A stretch of DNA of 64,000 bases, from assembly GCF_000143415.4 (NCBI RefSeq), contig NW_003314367.1, forward strand, positions 5,647-69,646, in the 5' to 3' direction. The DNA comes from Selaginella moellendorffii. Lineage: Eukaryota > Streptophyta > Lycopodiopsida > Selaginellales > Selaginellaceae. The position numbers and the translations under genes are program-made. Under the pieces are notes generated by a model. It was given only the letters and a program-made list of their open reading frames with translations. It was not told where the DNA came from and ran no database searches. Within the stretch, counting starts at the first letter, position 1. Every line of letters starts with the position of its first letter. Below are positions 1 through 11,231 of the stretch, piece by piece.

Positions 1-1189
1 GATACCTAGTGTGGTTCAATGGAACCTCGCTCTAAACCCATGGCTAGAGCACCCAAAGGTGGAAGGCGGGGAAAGTACCTATGAAGCTCGCGTAGGGCCA
101 TGATGTTCCGAAATGTTGTCCCAAAGTCCTGGATGGTGGAAAGGAAGAGGAGCACTCTTCTGGCGTAGTGACCAAGGATGCGGTCACATGACAAGGAAGT
201 CCTAGAGAACAAGGGGACTTAGTGGTCGGGTCTGTGGAACTTGATGTAGTGGCAATGTTAGTGAACACGGCCATGGACAAAAAAGGACTTAGTGGGGACC
301 GGAGAAGAGATATTGGGGAAGGCTATTCCCTATGTATGTGGGCATCCTAAAGATGTTAAGGAGTGGATTTGAGATGATCACTCATGGACGGATAGCCTAA
401 TCTTTAAGAAACAGGATTGCAATGCAGGTGGTGTTGGACCACTGGTGTGACCAAGGGGAATGAGCATAGCCTTAGCGTAACGAGCTGATATGTCAGTGGT
501 ATTTTGGGGTGTCGGTCGTGGGATCGGATATGTGGAGCACTTGGACCAAGTGCAAAGGTTGAGTGGCATGGATGCTATTCTCGAGGTTAACAAGCCCCAA
601 GTCTTGAATTGGACTTATAGAAGTTGTGAATGAGACTCCTCTAAGTGGTCGGAGATGTGATTAAGTGACTAAAGTAGAATGGAAAAATTAATCACTTACA
701 GTTGGTTTTACCTTCGCGATTGCCACAGGCTATTGATACTAGGTCGTGGGATCAGTATTTGACAAGTATTCTTCCACTTATTTGAGTAGAGTCTATTGAA
801 CATTTGGGCCGCATACAAGTGGGACAACAACTACACTACAACTCCCATCATTGTCCACCTACGGAGTACAAAGTGGATGACTTGGTGTTATTTCATTTCC
901 CCCATCTTATAGTATATGGTCTATATAAAGGGCTCTTTGCTCAGTGGAAATGACTATATCAGGTGTTGTGGCAAGTTAAACCGCAAGTTTATAAGGTTCA
1001 ATATAACATTCAACAAACAGATCCTTCAAAAATTATGCATATACAGCAATTGAAATGTTTTATACAAAGGAATTAGGAATAACTAACACCACCTACAAAT
1101 CCACCGATACCTCCTCTTAATGTTCCTCTAGATCTTGGTCCATCCATGAAAGAACCCTAACGATTTTTTATCATTTCAAAAAGAAGGGA
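1..1189 (+). mobile_element. Decayed LTR-retrotransposon pol 3' end
   Basis: Reading the plus strand near 845-1075 gives an integrase C-terminal-like tract. It runs through YKVDDLVLFHFPHL, then KGLFAQWK, LYQVLW and MHIQQLKCF, with stops and gaps between them. This resembles the last part of Gypsy-type pol, where a basic linker ends in a HVNRLKPF-like motif. Upstream bases (1-800) are too damaged for domain calls. A polypurine-like tract follows and then a TG-starting sequence, as expected for the junction with a 3' LTR. No intact ORF longer than about 80 codons remains. The assignment rests on motif order, so it is moderately sure for pol and weak for the superfamily. Confidence 0.5.
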
Positions 1190-1500
1190 TGATGTGAAGT
1201 CCAAATGTATAATTATGATATTGTATATTATAATGTAGTGGGATTTTGGTAGCTATTGGATTGGTTTTAATCTAGACCACTTGCTCCTATATATAAATTA
1301 GGGTTTTTTGGTTAATTGATATATATATTTTTTTGTATTCTCTTTCCATATTCCATGCACTCAAAACTTCTTAATATATTCTAGTTTATTCATGGTTGAT
1401 ATGCAATAAGATTTAATATTGTATTTATAAATTATAATCATATTTATAATTATAAACCTTCATTTAATTCATAAATAGGAATAACACTCATTGCTGCATG
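1178..1500 (+). repeat. Putative PPT and start of 3' LTR
   Basis: An AAAAAGAAGGGA purine tract (1178-1189) is followed directly by TGATGTGAAG, the layout of a polypurine tract meeting an LTR. A TATATATAA box lies near 1289-1297, where an LTR promoter could sit. The 3' LTR boundary and target duplication could not be fixed; the end given is arbitrary. The following 1500-1960 is AT-rich without recognisable genes. Confidence 0.35.
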
Positions 1501-1962
1501 CAATGTGCAGCAAATTAATATGTGGGAAAATGAAAGGTTAGTGCAAAATGGCTCAAATCACAGCAATATGGCATTTCTAATTTATTTTGTATTAATTTAT
1601 AATTTTTTTTATTTTTTTATTTTACTTCTACTTATTGTTTGTAATATTGTTATTGTTAAAATTCACATCAAGTGAGTCTAAAGTTTTGCTAGAGAGGCTT
1701 GGTGATTTGAGATGCATCCATGAGAGATTATGAGAGAGTGACCATGCAAAGATCACATATCTCACCAACTGAGATCAGTTTAACCCCTAGCTTGACTAAC
1801 TTACAACACTCTTAACTTAATTTTCAACAAGATCTTTGCTTTGAGCAAGGTGACCTTTGAAGGTGTTCTTGCTCATGACGCTCAAGGCTGTGGAGCCTAC
1901 GAGGAACTGGAGAAGAAGAAGAAAGTTTCATGGAGATACTCATACTGCACGTTCCTGAAACT

Positions 1963-2044
1963 CGTGGACGGCAGGATTCGAACCTGCGCGGGTGAAGCCC
2001 ACATGATTTCTAGTCATGCCCGATAACCACTCCGGCACGTCCAC
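1963..2044 (-). tRNA. trnS-AGA: tRNA-Ser (anticodon AGA)
   Basis: The reverse complement folds as a class II tRNA of 82 nt. The 7-bp acceptor stem pairs GTGGACG with CGTCCAC and the discriminator base is G. The anticodon loop is CTAGAAA between ATGA and TCAT, so the anticodon is AGA, which reads UCU and, with inosine, UCC and UCA. A long variable arm (GGGC...CCCG) is typical of tRNA-Ser. The internal promoter boxes are visible: an A-box around TGCCGGAGTGG and a B-box GGTTCGAATCC. No intron and no encoded CCA are present, as expected for a nuclear gene. It lies isolated, about 340 bp downstream of the minus-strand PLP enzyme. Confidence 0.95.
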
Positions 2045-2383
2045 GTTATTGATTATGTGTTGTGACGAGCCTCGTTAGCGTTTCCTCTCGAGTGCAAACA
2101 AAATTGAAGTCCAAAGAGGCTTAGGTGATATCAGCACCAGTTTTCACAAGAAAGCAACAACTTGAGTAATGAAGGTGACTGTGTTTCAGCAGGTTGAGAC
2201 ATAACTTTGGAATTTGCAAAGCTCTTGTATGGCCTTTGTGAAGTGGCCGAAAACTTAAGTCAACTAACGCACAGCCTAATGACTTGAGATCTTCTCCGTT
2301 GTAATGAATGTCCAGCATCTGATCTCGACTCCTATAAGGGCATGCTTGTGACGGCTGTTGAAGATAACAAGCTCGAGGTCCTT
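2045..2383. other. Spacer between tRNA and PLP-enzyme gene
   Basis: No gene seen. Longer reading frames here are antisense or overlap artefacts of the neighbouring minus-strand coding exon. The stretch presumably holds the 3' UTR of the PLP-enzyme gene. Confidence 0.5.
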
Positions 2384-3750
2384 TCAGCGCCCAGGATGAG
2401 AGGTGGCGGCGGCGGCGAAGATGCCGCGTTCCAAGTCGGCCCAGATATCGTCGACGTGCTCCAGGCCGACAGAGATTCTGAGGAGTCCATCTGTGATTCC
2501 CAGAGCAATCCGCTGGTCGCGAGGGAGGAAGGAATGCGAGGAGCTTGCCGAGTGGGAGACGGTGGTGGTGACGCCTCCGAGGCTGGGACACAGCGTTATC
2601 ATCTGGAATGCGTCTATTGCTGCTGCGGCTCCATCAAGTCCGTTTGGAACTTCGAGCGCGACGATCGAGCAGCCTTGTGCCGCGTGAACTCGAAGAGGGA
2701 GCGGATGAGCTGAAAGCCGCTGAGAAAGAATGCTAGCTGACTGCCACTGTCGCTGGATTCGGACCTGTGAAGTCCAGAGTGAGAAAACACGAGGCTAGTT
2801 GGATAAAAGTGGAGTCTCTCACTTACTTTCAGAGTTTGAATTCCTCGCAGTACGAGCCATGAATCGAATGGTGAGGCGGCTAGACCCCAGCGAGCTACGA
2901 TTCCTGCGGCACTTGTCACGTACTCGGATGATCCAACGAGTGCTCCAGCCATAGCATCATTGTGACCTCCCAGAAACTTGGTCGCAGAGTGTACAACCAT
3001 ATCCGCTCCCTACAAAAACAAAAGAACTCAGAACTTTGACAGTAATCAAGAGACAACCTGCTTTAGCGGCTTGAGCTGGACGGGAGTACCAAAGGTATTG
3101 TCCACGATAAGAACGCATCCATATTTCTTGCACAACTTTGAAATCGCTGGAATGTCCGCAACTTTAACCAGCGGATTTGAGAACGTCTCCACAAACACTG
3201 CAATGCGGCCACTGACGCCGGCCGTAGCAGCAGCGTAGAGCTCAGAGAGAGTTGCGTCGAGTCTCACAAGATCTAGAACGTCTTCCAGACGTACGGAGAT
3301 GCCAAACCTGTCAAAGTCATTGACTAACAAGTCGTAAGTTCCTCCGTATGGATCACGCGGAGCGACCAAAACGTCCCCTCTCTTGCACACTGCAAGCAAG
3401 GCTGCGAGAATAGCTCCCATTCCCGACGAGCAAGCAAGGCCTGCTCGAAGACCCAAGCATTAGACAATGTAATTCACTGAAATGGAAAATCTACCTGATT
3501 CACCGCCTTCCAGCAGAGCAATAGCGTCTCCTAGCTCCTTGGTGTTTGGAGAACCATACCTCCTATAGACGTGAGCAGCTTCAGCGTAGTCGGAAAATTT
3601 GTCAAACTTATTTGCAGAAGCCAGGCACAGCACCTGCTTGGCACTGCCTTTGGCAAGCGGCTTTCCTGAATGGCAGCAAAGAGTAGCGACTTCGAAATCC
3701 ATCCCAAGAGCTCTGCGAAAGAAGGAATCAAGGGTAAGCTCTTGCTGCAT
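2384..3750 (-). CDS. Gamma-family Cys/Met metabolism PLP-dependent enzyme (cystathionine gamma-synthase / methionine gamma-lyase class)
   Basis: Four exons join in frame: 3750-3495, 3440-3058, 3009-2827 and 2764-2384, with GT-AG introns of 54, 48 and 62 bp, giving 400 aa. Family landmarks appear in order: ESGLACSSGMGA, the SNPL-like ETFSNPLVKVADIPAI, VDNTFGTP, and the PLP-lysine motif HSATKFLGGHNDA with Lys near residue 224. The C-terminus carries SLGGVTTTVSHSASSSH and ISDGL/LRISVGLE-type motifs. Full length matches the usual 390-400 aa of the family. These enzymes act on homoserine esters, cystathionine or methionine using a Lys-bound PLP; motifs alone do not say which substrate applies. A second in-frame Met at 3702 would give 384 aa. 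No obvious transit peptide precedes either start, so a cytosolic enzyme is possible. The start lies only 70 bp from the stop of the HflX-like pseudogene. Confidence 0.85.
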
Positions 3751-3819
3751 GTAATGCCAAATTGAAGTTCACCTGGATTTAAAATGTAAAGTTTGAAGTA
3801 TCTGTACATATTAGACACT

Positions 3820-5830
3820 TCACTCGAAACTACACAAAAGGACCCGATCACGGTGCTCGAGCAGCAGTTTGGACAGTGCAAGAGGAACATGAGCTCTCAC
3901 TAGTGTTCCTGAATCTGTATACTCCTGTAAAACCAGAAAGTTTTGATTAATTCCCAGCGAAACAGAAGACTGCCTCATGTTCCACAACACCACGCCTGTG
4001 GATCATGTCCACGCCTTGCTATATGGGACAATGGTTTCCACTCGCACAAGTAAATCCTGCAAAAATATTTTTGAGTTCTCTGTGTTTCATATGATTTGTA
4101 AACCTTGAGTTTTGTTTCCACAGCGTCAAAAAATTCTTGAATGCCTTCTCCGGTTAAGGCTGACACGCAGATTGCACCTTGTTGTTTGGCTTCCGCTCTC
4201 AAGGTATCTGGGTCCTCAGCTTTGTCAATCTTACACAAAAGTAAACGCGATCAGTAACTTTGCAGACATGTACAGGATTACCTTATTCCACACTGAAAGT
4301 AGTCAGCAAGAACTTCGTCAACAGCTTCTGTTTGTTCAGGCGCCATTGGATGACTGTAACAAACGCAAATCAAAACACACAGCAAACAAAAGATGAAGGC
4401 TAACCTTCTATGTACAACATGTAGGATCAAAGGCAAATCGCTGATTGCACGAAGGCAACCTACAAACAAAGTTAAGAACGCAAGCTCAAACGTCATGAAC
4501 TTACAAGTTGTGTCGGAAGCTTTTAAATAAAACCCACAGCATCTGTAAACAAACCTTCATTTTCATTCGGGAGCTGAAAAGGATACAACATCAACAACAG
4601 AACAATGCCTACATGAGGCTCACCTGTACACGTCTCGTAATAGGATCTAGTGTGGCAAACAGTTTATCTTCTGCTAGAACACCAGCATTACTAAGCTTGT
4701 TCAAAAGTGTGCTCTTGCCAGCATTTGTATAGCCAACCTGTGGAATCTCTAATGAGCTTACAAGAAAAGAGCCAAGAGATATGTACCAGAGAAATAACAG
4801 GGATAGGAACCGATGCTCTCCGGTTTCTATACTGTTGCCTGTGGTCACGTACCGACTCGAGATTCTTCCTCAGCTCGGCAATCGTAAAAAGCCACAAACT
4901 TCAGTTTCAGTGTGCGAAATCAACCTTTGTTCTAAGGATACGTTTATCAAGTTCGATCTGCTTCTCTCCCATACCATTCACCATACCTCCTGCTTGTCTT
5001 TCAAGGGGAGTCCAAAGTTTTGTCGATCGCGGCAGCTGGTACTCACTCTACCTTTGAAGAATAAGCAGTTTTATCTTGAAAAAGATAAAAAAAGTTACAG
5101 CACAAAATCCTGTTAAACTACAATAACAGCTACCTGCAAAGCCACTTTCACGCGTCGCTGCTCTCTGGCTAAAGATGTCAAGAATCAGAGCTGTGTGAAC
5201 ATGATCACCAAATGCCTTTTCTAACCTGGAATGGAAGCCAATGAGCAATTGGAAGACGTTGTCATGGAGAGTTCCTAAAGTTCTTGCCATTCTTACCCCG
5301 GCGATATTTCGTCATCCAAGGTCACCCGTCTCAACGTCGAGAGCCTGGAGAGCGGTCTTCACCTCCGCAACTTTCCCAGACGCCATGTATGTTCTCGGAT
5401 TTGGACAATCTATAGGTAATAAAGCAAAAAAGCTTCGCAAAAGCTATAAGCTTGAAAACTTGACACGTACTTTTGATATGTCGGCCAGTCCGGCTGTGTC
5501 GGCAAGCTGCTCGAGCTCCAAACAATGCGCGATGGTCGACTCCCACGAGAAACGCATTCTCTTGATAAATCTACACGCGGCAAGTCCCAACAATCATCGA
5601 CTAGAAAGAAGAAATCTATCACAGTTTCTTACCTCTCGATTGTTGCGAATCACAAATCGATCGCTGGAATCCTCACTACTATCAGTCACAGACGACGATA
5701 CCGTAGTGCTCCGACCTGGCGAAGAGCGAGAGCTTCTTCCTCTCGCGGCGGCACAAGCGGAAATTCGCCCCCCATTTCTCTGCTCCTCCTCATCAATGTG
5801 GATCCCATCCCGGAGCCGGCATTCTGCCAT
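3820..5830 (-). pseudogene. HflX-type GTPase pseudogene
   Basis: Exon pieces in HflX order are readable on the minus strand: an N-terminal segment from Met 5830, LEQLADTAG, PNPRTYMASGKV, TALILDIFSQRAAT, the Walker A/G1 region [10 protein letters not shown] (about 4709-4735), [13 protein letters not shown] (G2), DAVGF (G3), DKAEDPDTLRAEAK and LVRAHVPLALSKLL near the end. HflX proteins are ribosome-associated GTPases of organelles and bacteria. The copy is broken. An extra base in CCC (5325-5327) and another in TTT (5146-5148) shift the frame. The triplet 4523-4525 reads TAA where the family has Gln in GFIQKLP. Frames also change near 4450-4460 and 4005-4016, and the G4 Asn of NKxD is Cys (CKID). 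Introns remain short with recognisable sites. Sequencing error could explain one lesion but hardly all. Confidence 0.8.
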
Positions 5831-6001
5831 CGCTCATCCACACCAAAGAGCCCTAAAACCCGTGTAAAGCTCGAATATACTAGAATAGTTTTCAAATTTT
5901 AGGGTTTATCTTTCATAAGGTTTTAGACCATGGTCATGTCCTAGAAATTGTAAGCTCTCTCCAAGTTATTTCATGAATGATTTGTGTAAATCCTTGAACA
6001 G

Positions 6002-6190
6002 GGAGATACCATCTACGATGCAAAGACCAACATTTCCAGCAACAACAACAAGTACTACGCTTAGGTAGTCTCTTGATTTTTCTATGCACTGACTAATCTC
6101 GCCCCTTTCTTTTTCTGAAGAGTCTGATGATCGAATTGCGTACTATACGTTTGCGCGATGGGGTAGAGTCGGCTCCATGACTAGGGAGGT
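6002..6190 (+). pseudogene. WGR-domain (PARP-like) gene fragment
   Basis: Two exon-like pieces encode parts of a WGR domain as found in plant poly(ADP-ribose) polymerases. The first, just after an AG at 6000-6001, reads GDTIYDAKTNISSNNNKYY. The second, after a pyrimidine-rich tract and AG at 6119-6120, reads ESDDRIAYYTFARWGRVG. A stop codon ends the first piece and the intron phase does not join cleanly, so this is a relic. No catalytic ART domain follows; the COPI alpha gene begins 260 bp downstream. Recognition rests on the NNNK(F/Y)Y and RWGRVG motifs. Confidence 0.6.
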
Positions 6191-6452
6191 AATTAACGCC
6201 AGAAACCTTGTAGACAAGGAGTTTGATCGTTGCAAAATAATTATGATAGAAGGGAATCCGAATATTCGCAACGCGCCATAGCGCGGATCTCTGACCGTCC
6301 GATTGCGCTAGAAACAAGCGGCTGGATGCTAACCCTACTGCGTCATTTGTGCGCGATCCCACGGCACCGCCGAGAGCTCCGATCGATCGGGGGAGCGATT
6401 CGTCCTTTCAGGTTAGTGCTGCGAGGCTAGCGCGGCGCGAGCTAGATCCAAG

Positions 6453-9400
6453 ATGCTGACGACGTTCGAGACGAAGAGCAATCGCGTCAAGGGCCTGAGC
6501 TTCCATCCCAAGCGGCCATGGATCTTGGCCAGTCTCCACACCGGCGTCATTCATCTGTGGGATTACCGGATGGGATCTCTCATAGATCGCTTCGACGAGC
6601 ACGACGGCCCGGTTCGCGGCGTTCATTTCCACAGCTCTCAGCCTCTTTTCGTCTCGGGAGGTAAACCACGAACCAGCATTCGCGTCTTTGATCAATATTT
6701 CGATTGATCTTGTCCAGGCGATGACTACAAGATCAAGGTCTGGAACTACAAGGCGAGAAGGTGCCTGTTCACGCTGCTGGGGCATTTGGATTACATCCGG
6801 ACTGTTCAGTTCCATCAGGAGTATCCCTGGATCGTGAGTGCCAGCGACGATCAAACCATCAGGATTTGGAACTGGCAGTCGCGGACGTGCGTTTCCGTGC
6901 TCACGGGACACAATCACTACGTCATGTGTGCTTCGTTTCACGTCAAGGACGATCTCGTGGTGTCGGCATCGCTGGATCAGACTGTTCGTGTGTGGGATAT
7001 CAGCTCTCTCAGGAAGAAGACGGTCTCTCCAGCCGAGGATCTTCTGATGCTCACGCAGATGAACAGCGATCTTTTTGGCGGCGGTGATGTGGTGGTCAAG
7101 TATGTTCTCGAGGGACATGACAGGGGTGTCAACTGGGCTGCTTTTCATCCGAGCTTGCCGCTCATTGTCTCTGGCGCTGACGATCGACAAGTTAAGCTGT
7201 GGAGGATAAATGGTATGTGAACTTCTTTTTTTTTTTTCTTGTCATGCTGTCTAGTTTCTAAACGCTTGCATTGGTTCTATAGACACAAAGGCTTGGGAGG
7301 TTGATACTTTGCGCGGTCACACCAACAACGTTTCCTGTGTCCTGTTCCACGCTCGCCAGGACATCATCGTCTCTAACTCGGAGGACAAAACTATTCGAGT
7401 CTGGGACTTGTCCAAGCGTTCGGCCGTGCAAACTTTCAGGAGGGACCACGACCGTTTCTGGGTTATCTGTGGCCACCCCGAGATGAACCTTCTTGCGGCA
7501 GGGCATGACAGTGGAATTATAGTCTTCAAGCTCGAAAGGGAGAGGCCGGCTTATACAATCAGTGCAGGGGTGCTGTATTACGTCAAAGAAAAGAGTTTGA
7601 GGACTTACGACTTTGCCACTTCGGAGGACACATCACTGATAAACATTCGAAGAGCGGGGCTGAATCAGGCGCCTAGAACGTTGTCTTACAATCCAGCTGA
7701 GAACGCCGTTCTTTTATGCTCGGACGTTGACAACGGTACGTACGAGCTTTACATCATCCCAAGGGACAGCATCAGAAACGACACTTTGGAACCGAAGAAA
7801 GGCAGCGGGTCGTCGGCCGTTTTCGTGGCCCGCAACCGCTTTGCTGTTCTGGACAAGGCGCACGGCTTGATTCTAGTCAAGAATCTCAGGAACGAGGTCT
7901 CCAAGAGAGTCGAGGCTCCATCTGCGACAGTTGATGCCATCTTCTATGCGGGGACGGGAACTCTTCTCTGTCGCTCAGACGACAAGATGATCTTGTTTGA
8001 CCTCCAACAGAAGGCGGTTTTGGGAGAGATTCACAGCCCCCAAGTGAAGTACGTGGTTTGGTCACTGGACATGGAGGCCGTGGCTCTGGTGAGCAAGCAT
8101 AGCGTCGTCATGACGACGAAGACGCTGGCTCTCAAGTGCAGCGTTCACGAGACTATCCGTATCAAGAGTGCTGCATGGGATGACAAAGGGGTGCTCTTCT
8201 ACACGACTCTGAACCACATCAAGTACTGTCTTCCAAATGGAGATAACGGCACCATCTCGACTCTGGACGTTCCAATCTACATAACTCGGGTGGCCGGCGA
8301 CAAAGTCTATTTCCTGGACAGGGAGGGGAAAGTTAAGACCATCACCATTGACACGACGGAGTTCACGTTTAAGCTGGCGCTGCTCCAGGAACGATACGAT
8401 CGAGTTTTGGAAATGATCAGGAGCTCTCGACTTTGTGGACAGGCGATCATCTCATATCTGCAGCAGAAGGGATTCCCCGAGGTAGCCCTGCATTTCGTGA
8501 AGGACGAGAGGACCAAGTTCAATCTGGCCATCGAGTGTGGCAACATCGAAGTCGCAGTTGCTTCAGCAAAAGAGATTGACGAGAAGGATTACTGGTACAG
8601 GCTGGGGGTGGAAGCTTTAAGGCAGGGCAACCACGAGATTGTGGAGTACGCATATCAGCGAACAAGGAACTTTGAGAGGCTGTCGTTCCTCTACCTGATA
8701 ACCGGGAATTTGGACAAGCTGTCGAGGATGCTGAAGATCGCAGAGACGAGAAACGACGTGATGGGATGCTTTCACAACGCCTTATACCTGGGTGACGTCG
8801 AAGAGCGGGTCAAGTTACTTGAGAAAACGGGACACGTTCCTCTTGCATACGCAACTGCGGCTGTTCATGGGCTTGTTGAGGTGGCGGAGCGTCTGGCTAC
8901 AGAGCTGGGTGACAAGGTGCCACAGATTCCTAAGCTTGAGAAGTCGAAGTTGCTAGTGCCGCCATCTCCAATTCTCCGGGACAGCAACTGGCCGCTGCTC
9001 TTGATCAGCAGAGGCTTTTTCGAAGGCGGCTTTGCCGAGCCTGGGGTAGTGGACCAAGAGGAAGAAAACGCTCCGGATGAATGGGGTGAAGAACTCGTCA
9101 TCATACCAGGCGGAGAGTCTCAAAGAACTGGCGAAATGGAAGAGATCGAGGAGATTCAAAGAGCCGGAGCTGGAGCTGAGGAGGGCGAAGAAGAGGGAGG
9201 CTGGGAGCTGGAAGACCTGGAACTTCCGCCGGAGGTGGTGCAGAGCCAAAACGCTACAACGTCCAGCTTCTTCGCTGGTGTAACTCCAGGAGCTCCGGTC
9301 ACTCAACTCTGGACGCAAAGGTCCTCCTTGGCTGCCGATCACGTGGCCGCTGGAGCCTTCGACAGTGCAATGCGCCTCCTCAATCGGCAACTCGGGATCA

Positions 9401-10221
9401 AAAACTTCGCGCCGCTGCAACTGGTGTTTTGCGACCTCCACCTCGCGAGCCAGAGCTCGCTTGGGGCCTTCAAGCCGGTGGAGTCCCTGACGTATGGCCT
9501 CGAGAGAGGCTGGTCGGACTCGCCGCCTCCAAACGTCCGCAACGGGCCAGCGCTGATCTACAAGCTCTCCCAGCTGGAGGACCGAGCCAAGCAGGCCTAC
9601 AAGCTCACCACCGAAGGCAAATTCACTGAAGCTCTCCGCCTCTTCCTCGCCATCCTTCACACCGTCCCGGTGATTGTCGTGGACAGCCGCAAAGAGGTGG
9701 ACGACGTCAAGGACCTGATCGGCAAGAGCAAGGAGTACGTCCTGGCGCTCAAGATGGAGCTCAAGCGCAAGGATCTCAGGGACGAGCCCGTCCGCCAGGC
9801 CGAGCTCGCGGCGTACTTCCCTCACTGCGACATCCAGCCTTCGCACGTCCGGCTCGGCTTACAGTCGGCTATGGCGGCCTCGTATCGGTGCGGGAACTTC
9901 GCCACGGCGGCGCAGCTCGCGAGGCGATTGCTCGACATGAATCCAAACCAGGCCAGCATCGCCAAGGCGCGGCAGCTCCTCCAGGCGTGCGAGAGGAACC
10001 CCCGCGACGAGAAGAGGATGAACTACGACGGCAGGAACCCGTTCGTGGTGTGTGGAGCAACGTTTACGCCCATCTACGCGGGCAGCAGGTCGGTGTCGTG
10101 CCCCTACTGCGCTGCTCGGTTCGTCCCCGAGGTGGCGGGCAGGATTTGCAGCGTTTGCGACTTGGCGGTGGTGGATGCTGACGCTTCCGGGCTTGTGTGT
10201 TGCCCGACTCAATCGCGGTGA
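6453..10221 (+). CDS. COPA: Coatomer subunit alpha (COPI alpha-COP)
   Basis: Three exons, 6453-6660, 6718-7212 and 7283-10221, join in frame across 57- and 70-bp GT-AG introns to 1213 aa, the normal length of alpha-COP. The start [19 protein letters not shown] is the family N-terminus. About six WD40 repeats fill residues 1-320, with blades ending in IWNWQ, VWDIS, LWRIN and VWDLS. The coatomer WD-associated region and a solenoid follow. A Glu-rich acidic linker lies near residues 800-860. The C-terminal COPI_C domain ends in a zinc-ribbon-like CPYC...CSVCD module at about 1170-1205. Alpha-COP with beta'- and epsilon-COP forms the cage-like B-subcomplex of COPI vesicles moving cargo within Golgi and back to the ER; its WD40 heads bind dilysine signals. 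No lesion is seen. A scrap of this gene is copied at about 11905-11987. Confidence 0.97.
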
Positions 10222-10961
10222 TCAATCAACTAACGTTTTTAAAAGAAAAAGAGCGCGAAACATAATTATAGGGTTTATAAATAATATCCGGGTTTAGTGT
10301 CTAGGGTTTAGGTTCCTATTCCATATGTAGTTAGAGCCGATGAGATATGGAACAAAGCTCGAAAGAATAGTCATATATGTAATTTTTCCTCAAGGCACAG
10401 CGATATGGGAGAATAGTGAGCAATTGTTGTGGGAAGGGCATGGAGATCAGGATCGAGGCTGAAATCTCCAGAGAAGTCTAGAGCCAGTGTTTGTCAAGTC
10501 TTTAGCCTTTTGGATCCTGCGATTGAACATGTGAGGTTTTTGCAAGAGGGGCGTTTCTGCCATATGATCAAGGAAGAGATTAGCGATCTGGAGAGCTCAG
10601 AGAGTTTCTAAACACTAGCTCCAGTACCAACAGAAAGGAACCCATGATCGAGGCCATCACCGGATCTGCGAGCCAAACGAGTCACTGATGTGAATAGAAA
10701 AGCTTGGATGAATCTTTTCTTTCTTTTGTGCTTCTTCCGAGCTGCTGCTTTCTAAATGCAATGAATCATGAGATAGAAATGGGTCTCTAAAACGCCCAAA
10801 TGATTCTTGCACTTCGGGACGCGCTGCAAAGAGAAAAGAGCCCACCAATCGGTTCCTCGCCGGAAGCGACTACATTATTCTGCTTCATCAGTACCCCTAA
10901 AGGAGAAGAGGAATCTCAAGATCTATTTCAAAGGGAAAGCAAAGACAAGGAGCCAGGAAAT
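10222..10961. other. Intergenic region downstream of COPI alpha
   Basis: No gene supported. It contains AT-rich 3' flank with TAGGGTTTA-like motifs (10270-10312). A segment at about 10606-10635 (TCTAAACACTAGCTCC followed by TACCAACAGAA) recurs at about 12218-12241. A stretch at 10905-10935 resembles parts of 12462-12482 and 15785-15800. These look like pieces of a low-copy repeat linked to the small ORFs nearby. Confidence 0.4.
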
Positions 10962-11231
10962 CTATGACGCTGTAGACTTGGCCGTTTGGATTTGCTGCCA
11001 CTGGGTTGGCCTTTGGGAGCAGCCAACCCAAGGGCAGCATGCTGGGTTTGCGCAAACCCAGACGGCCAAGTCTACAACAGCAGCTATCCCCACCGCTACC
11101 AGGACAAGCGGTGGGATAAAGTAGAAGATCCTGCTTATCACCCTTCCAACTCCCCCACTAGCGCTGCCACCTGACCCAGTAGAGCTGGTTCGATCAGTTT
11201 CAGTCCGTCCTCTTCGCAGCCGTAACCACAA
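10962..11231 (-). CDS. Hypothetical small Ser/Gly-rich protein with one hydrophobic segment
   Basis: This 89-codon frame is not a known family to me. It has a short basic start, a Ser/Gly-rich stretch (TSSTGSGGSASGG), then a hydrophobic run (IFYFIPPLVLVAVGIAAVV) that could cross a membrane, and a Cys/Trp-rich tail. The frame starts at a TTG inside a near-perfect palindrome and has no ATG, so it may be a truncated or dead copy. A reading frame at 15811-16056 on the same strand has the same layout and similar DNA at its beginning. That repetition is the main argument that it is or was a gene. Confidence 0.3.
   Translation of the reverse strand: MWLRLRRGRTETDRTSSTGSGGSASGGVGRVISRIFYFIPPLVLVAVGIAAVVDLAVWVCANPACCPWVGCSQRPTQWQQIQTAKSTAS
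10972..11075. repeat. Foldback hairpin A
   Basis: A perfect 14-bp terminal inverted repeat, GTAGACTTGGCCGT at 10972-10985 and its complement at 11062-11075, encloses further pairing. The inner arm with CTGCC and TGGGTTGGC also matches its opposite across the loop after a gap of about 17 nt. Total stem is about 40 bp. It could be a small MITE-like foldback or a partial local inverted duplication. It overlaps the 3' part of the small hydrophobic ORF. Confidence 0.7.

Noticed and set aside
2121..2591. Minus-strand frame of 156 codons
   Set aside because: It overlaps the last coding exon of the PLP enzyme in another frame; the frame with family motifs was chosen.
5241..5867. Plus-strand frame of 208 codons
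   Set aside because: It is antisense to the first exons of the HflX pseudogene and has no domain features.
8953..9846. Minus-strand frame of 297 codons
   Set aside because: It is a shadow of the COPI alpha coding exon, which has clear family motifs in the plus frame.
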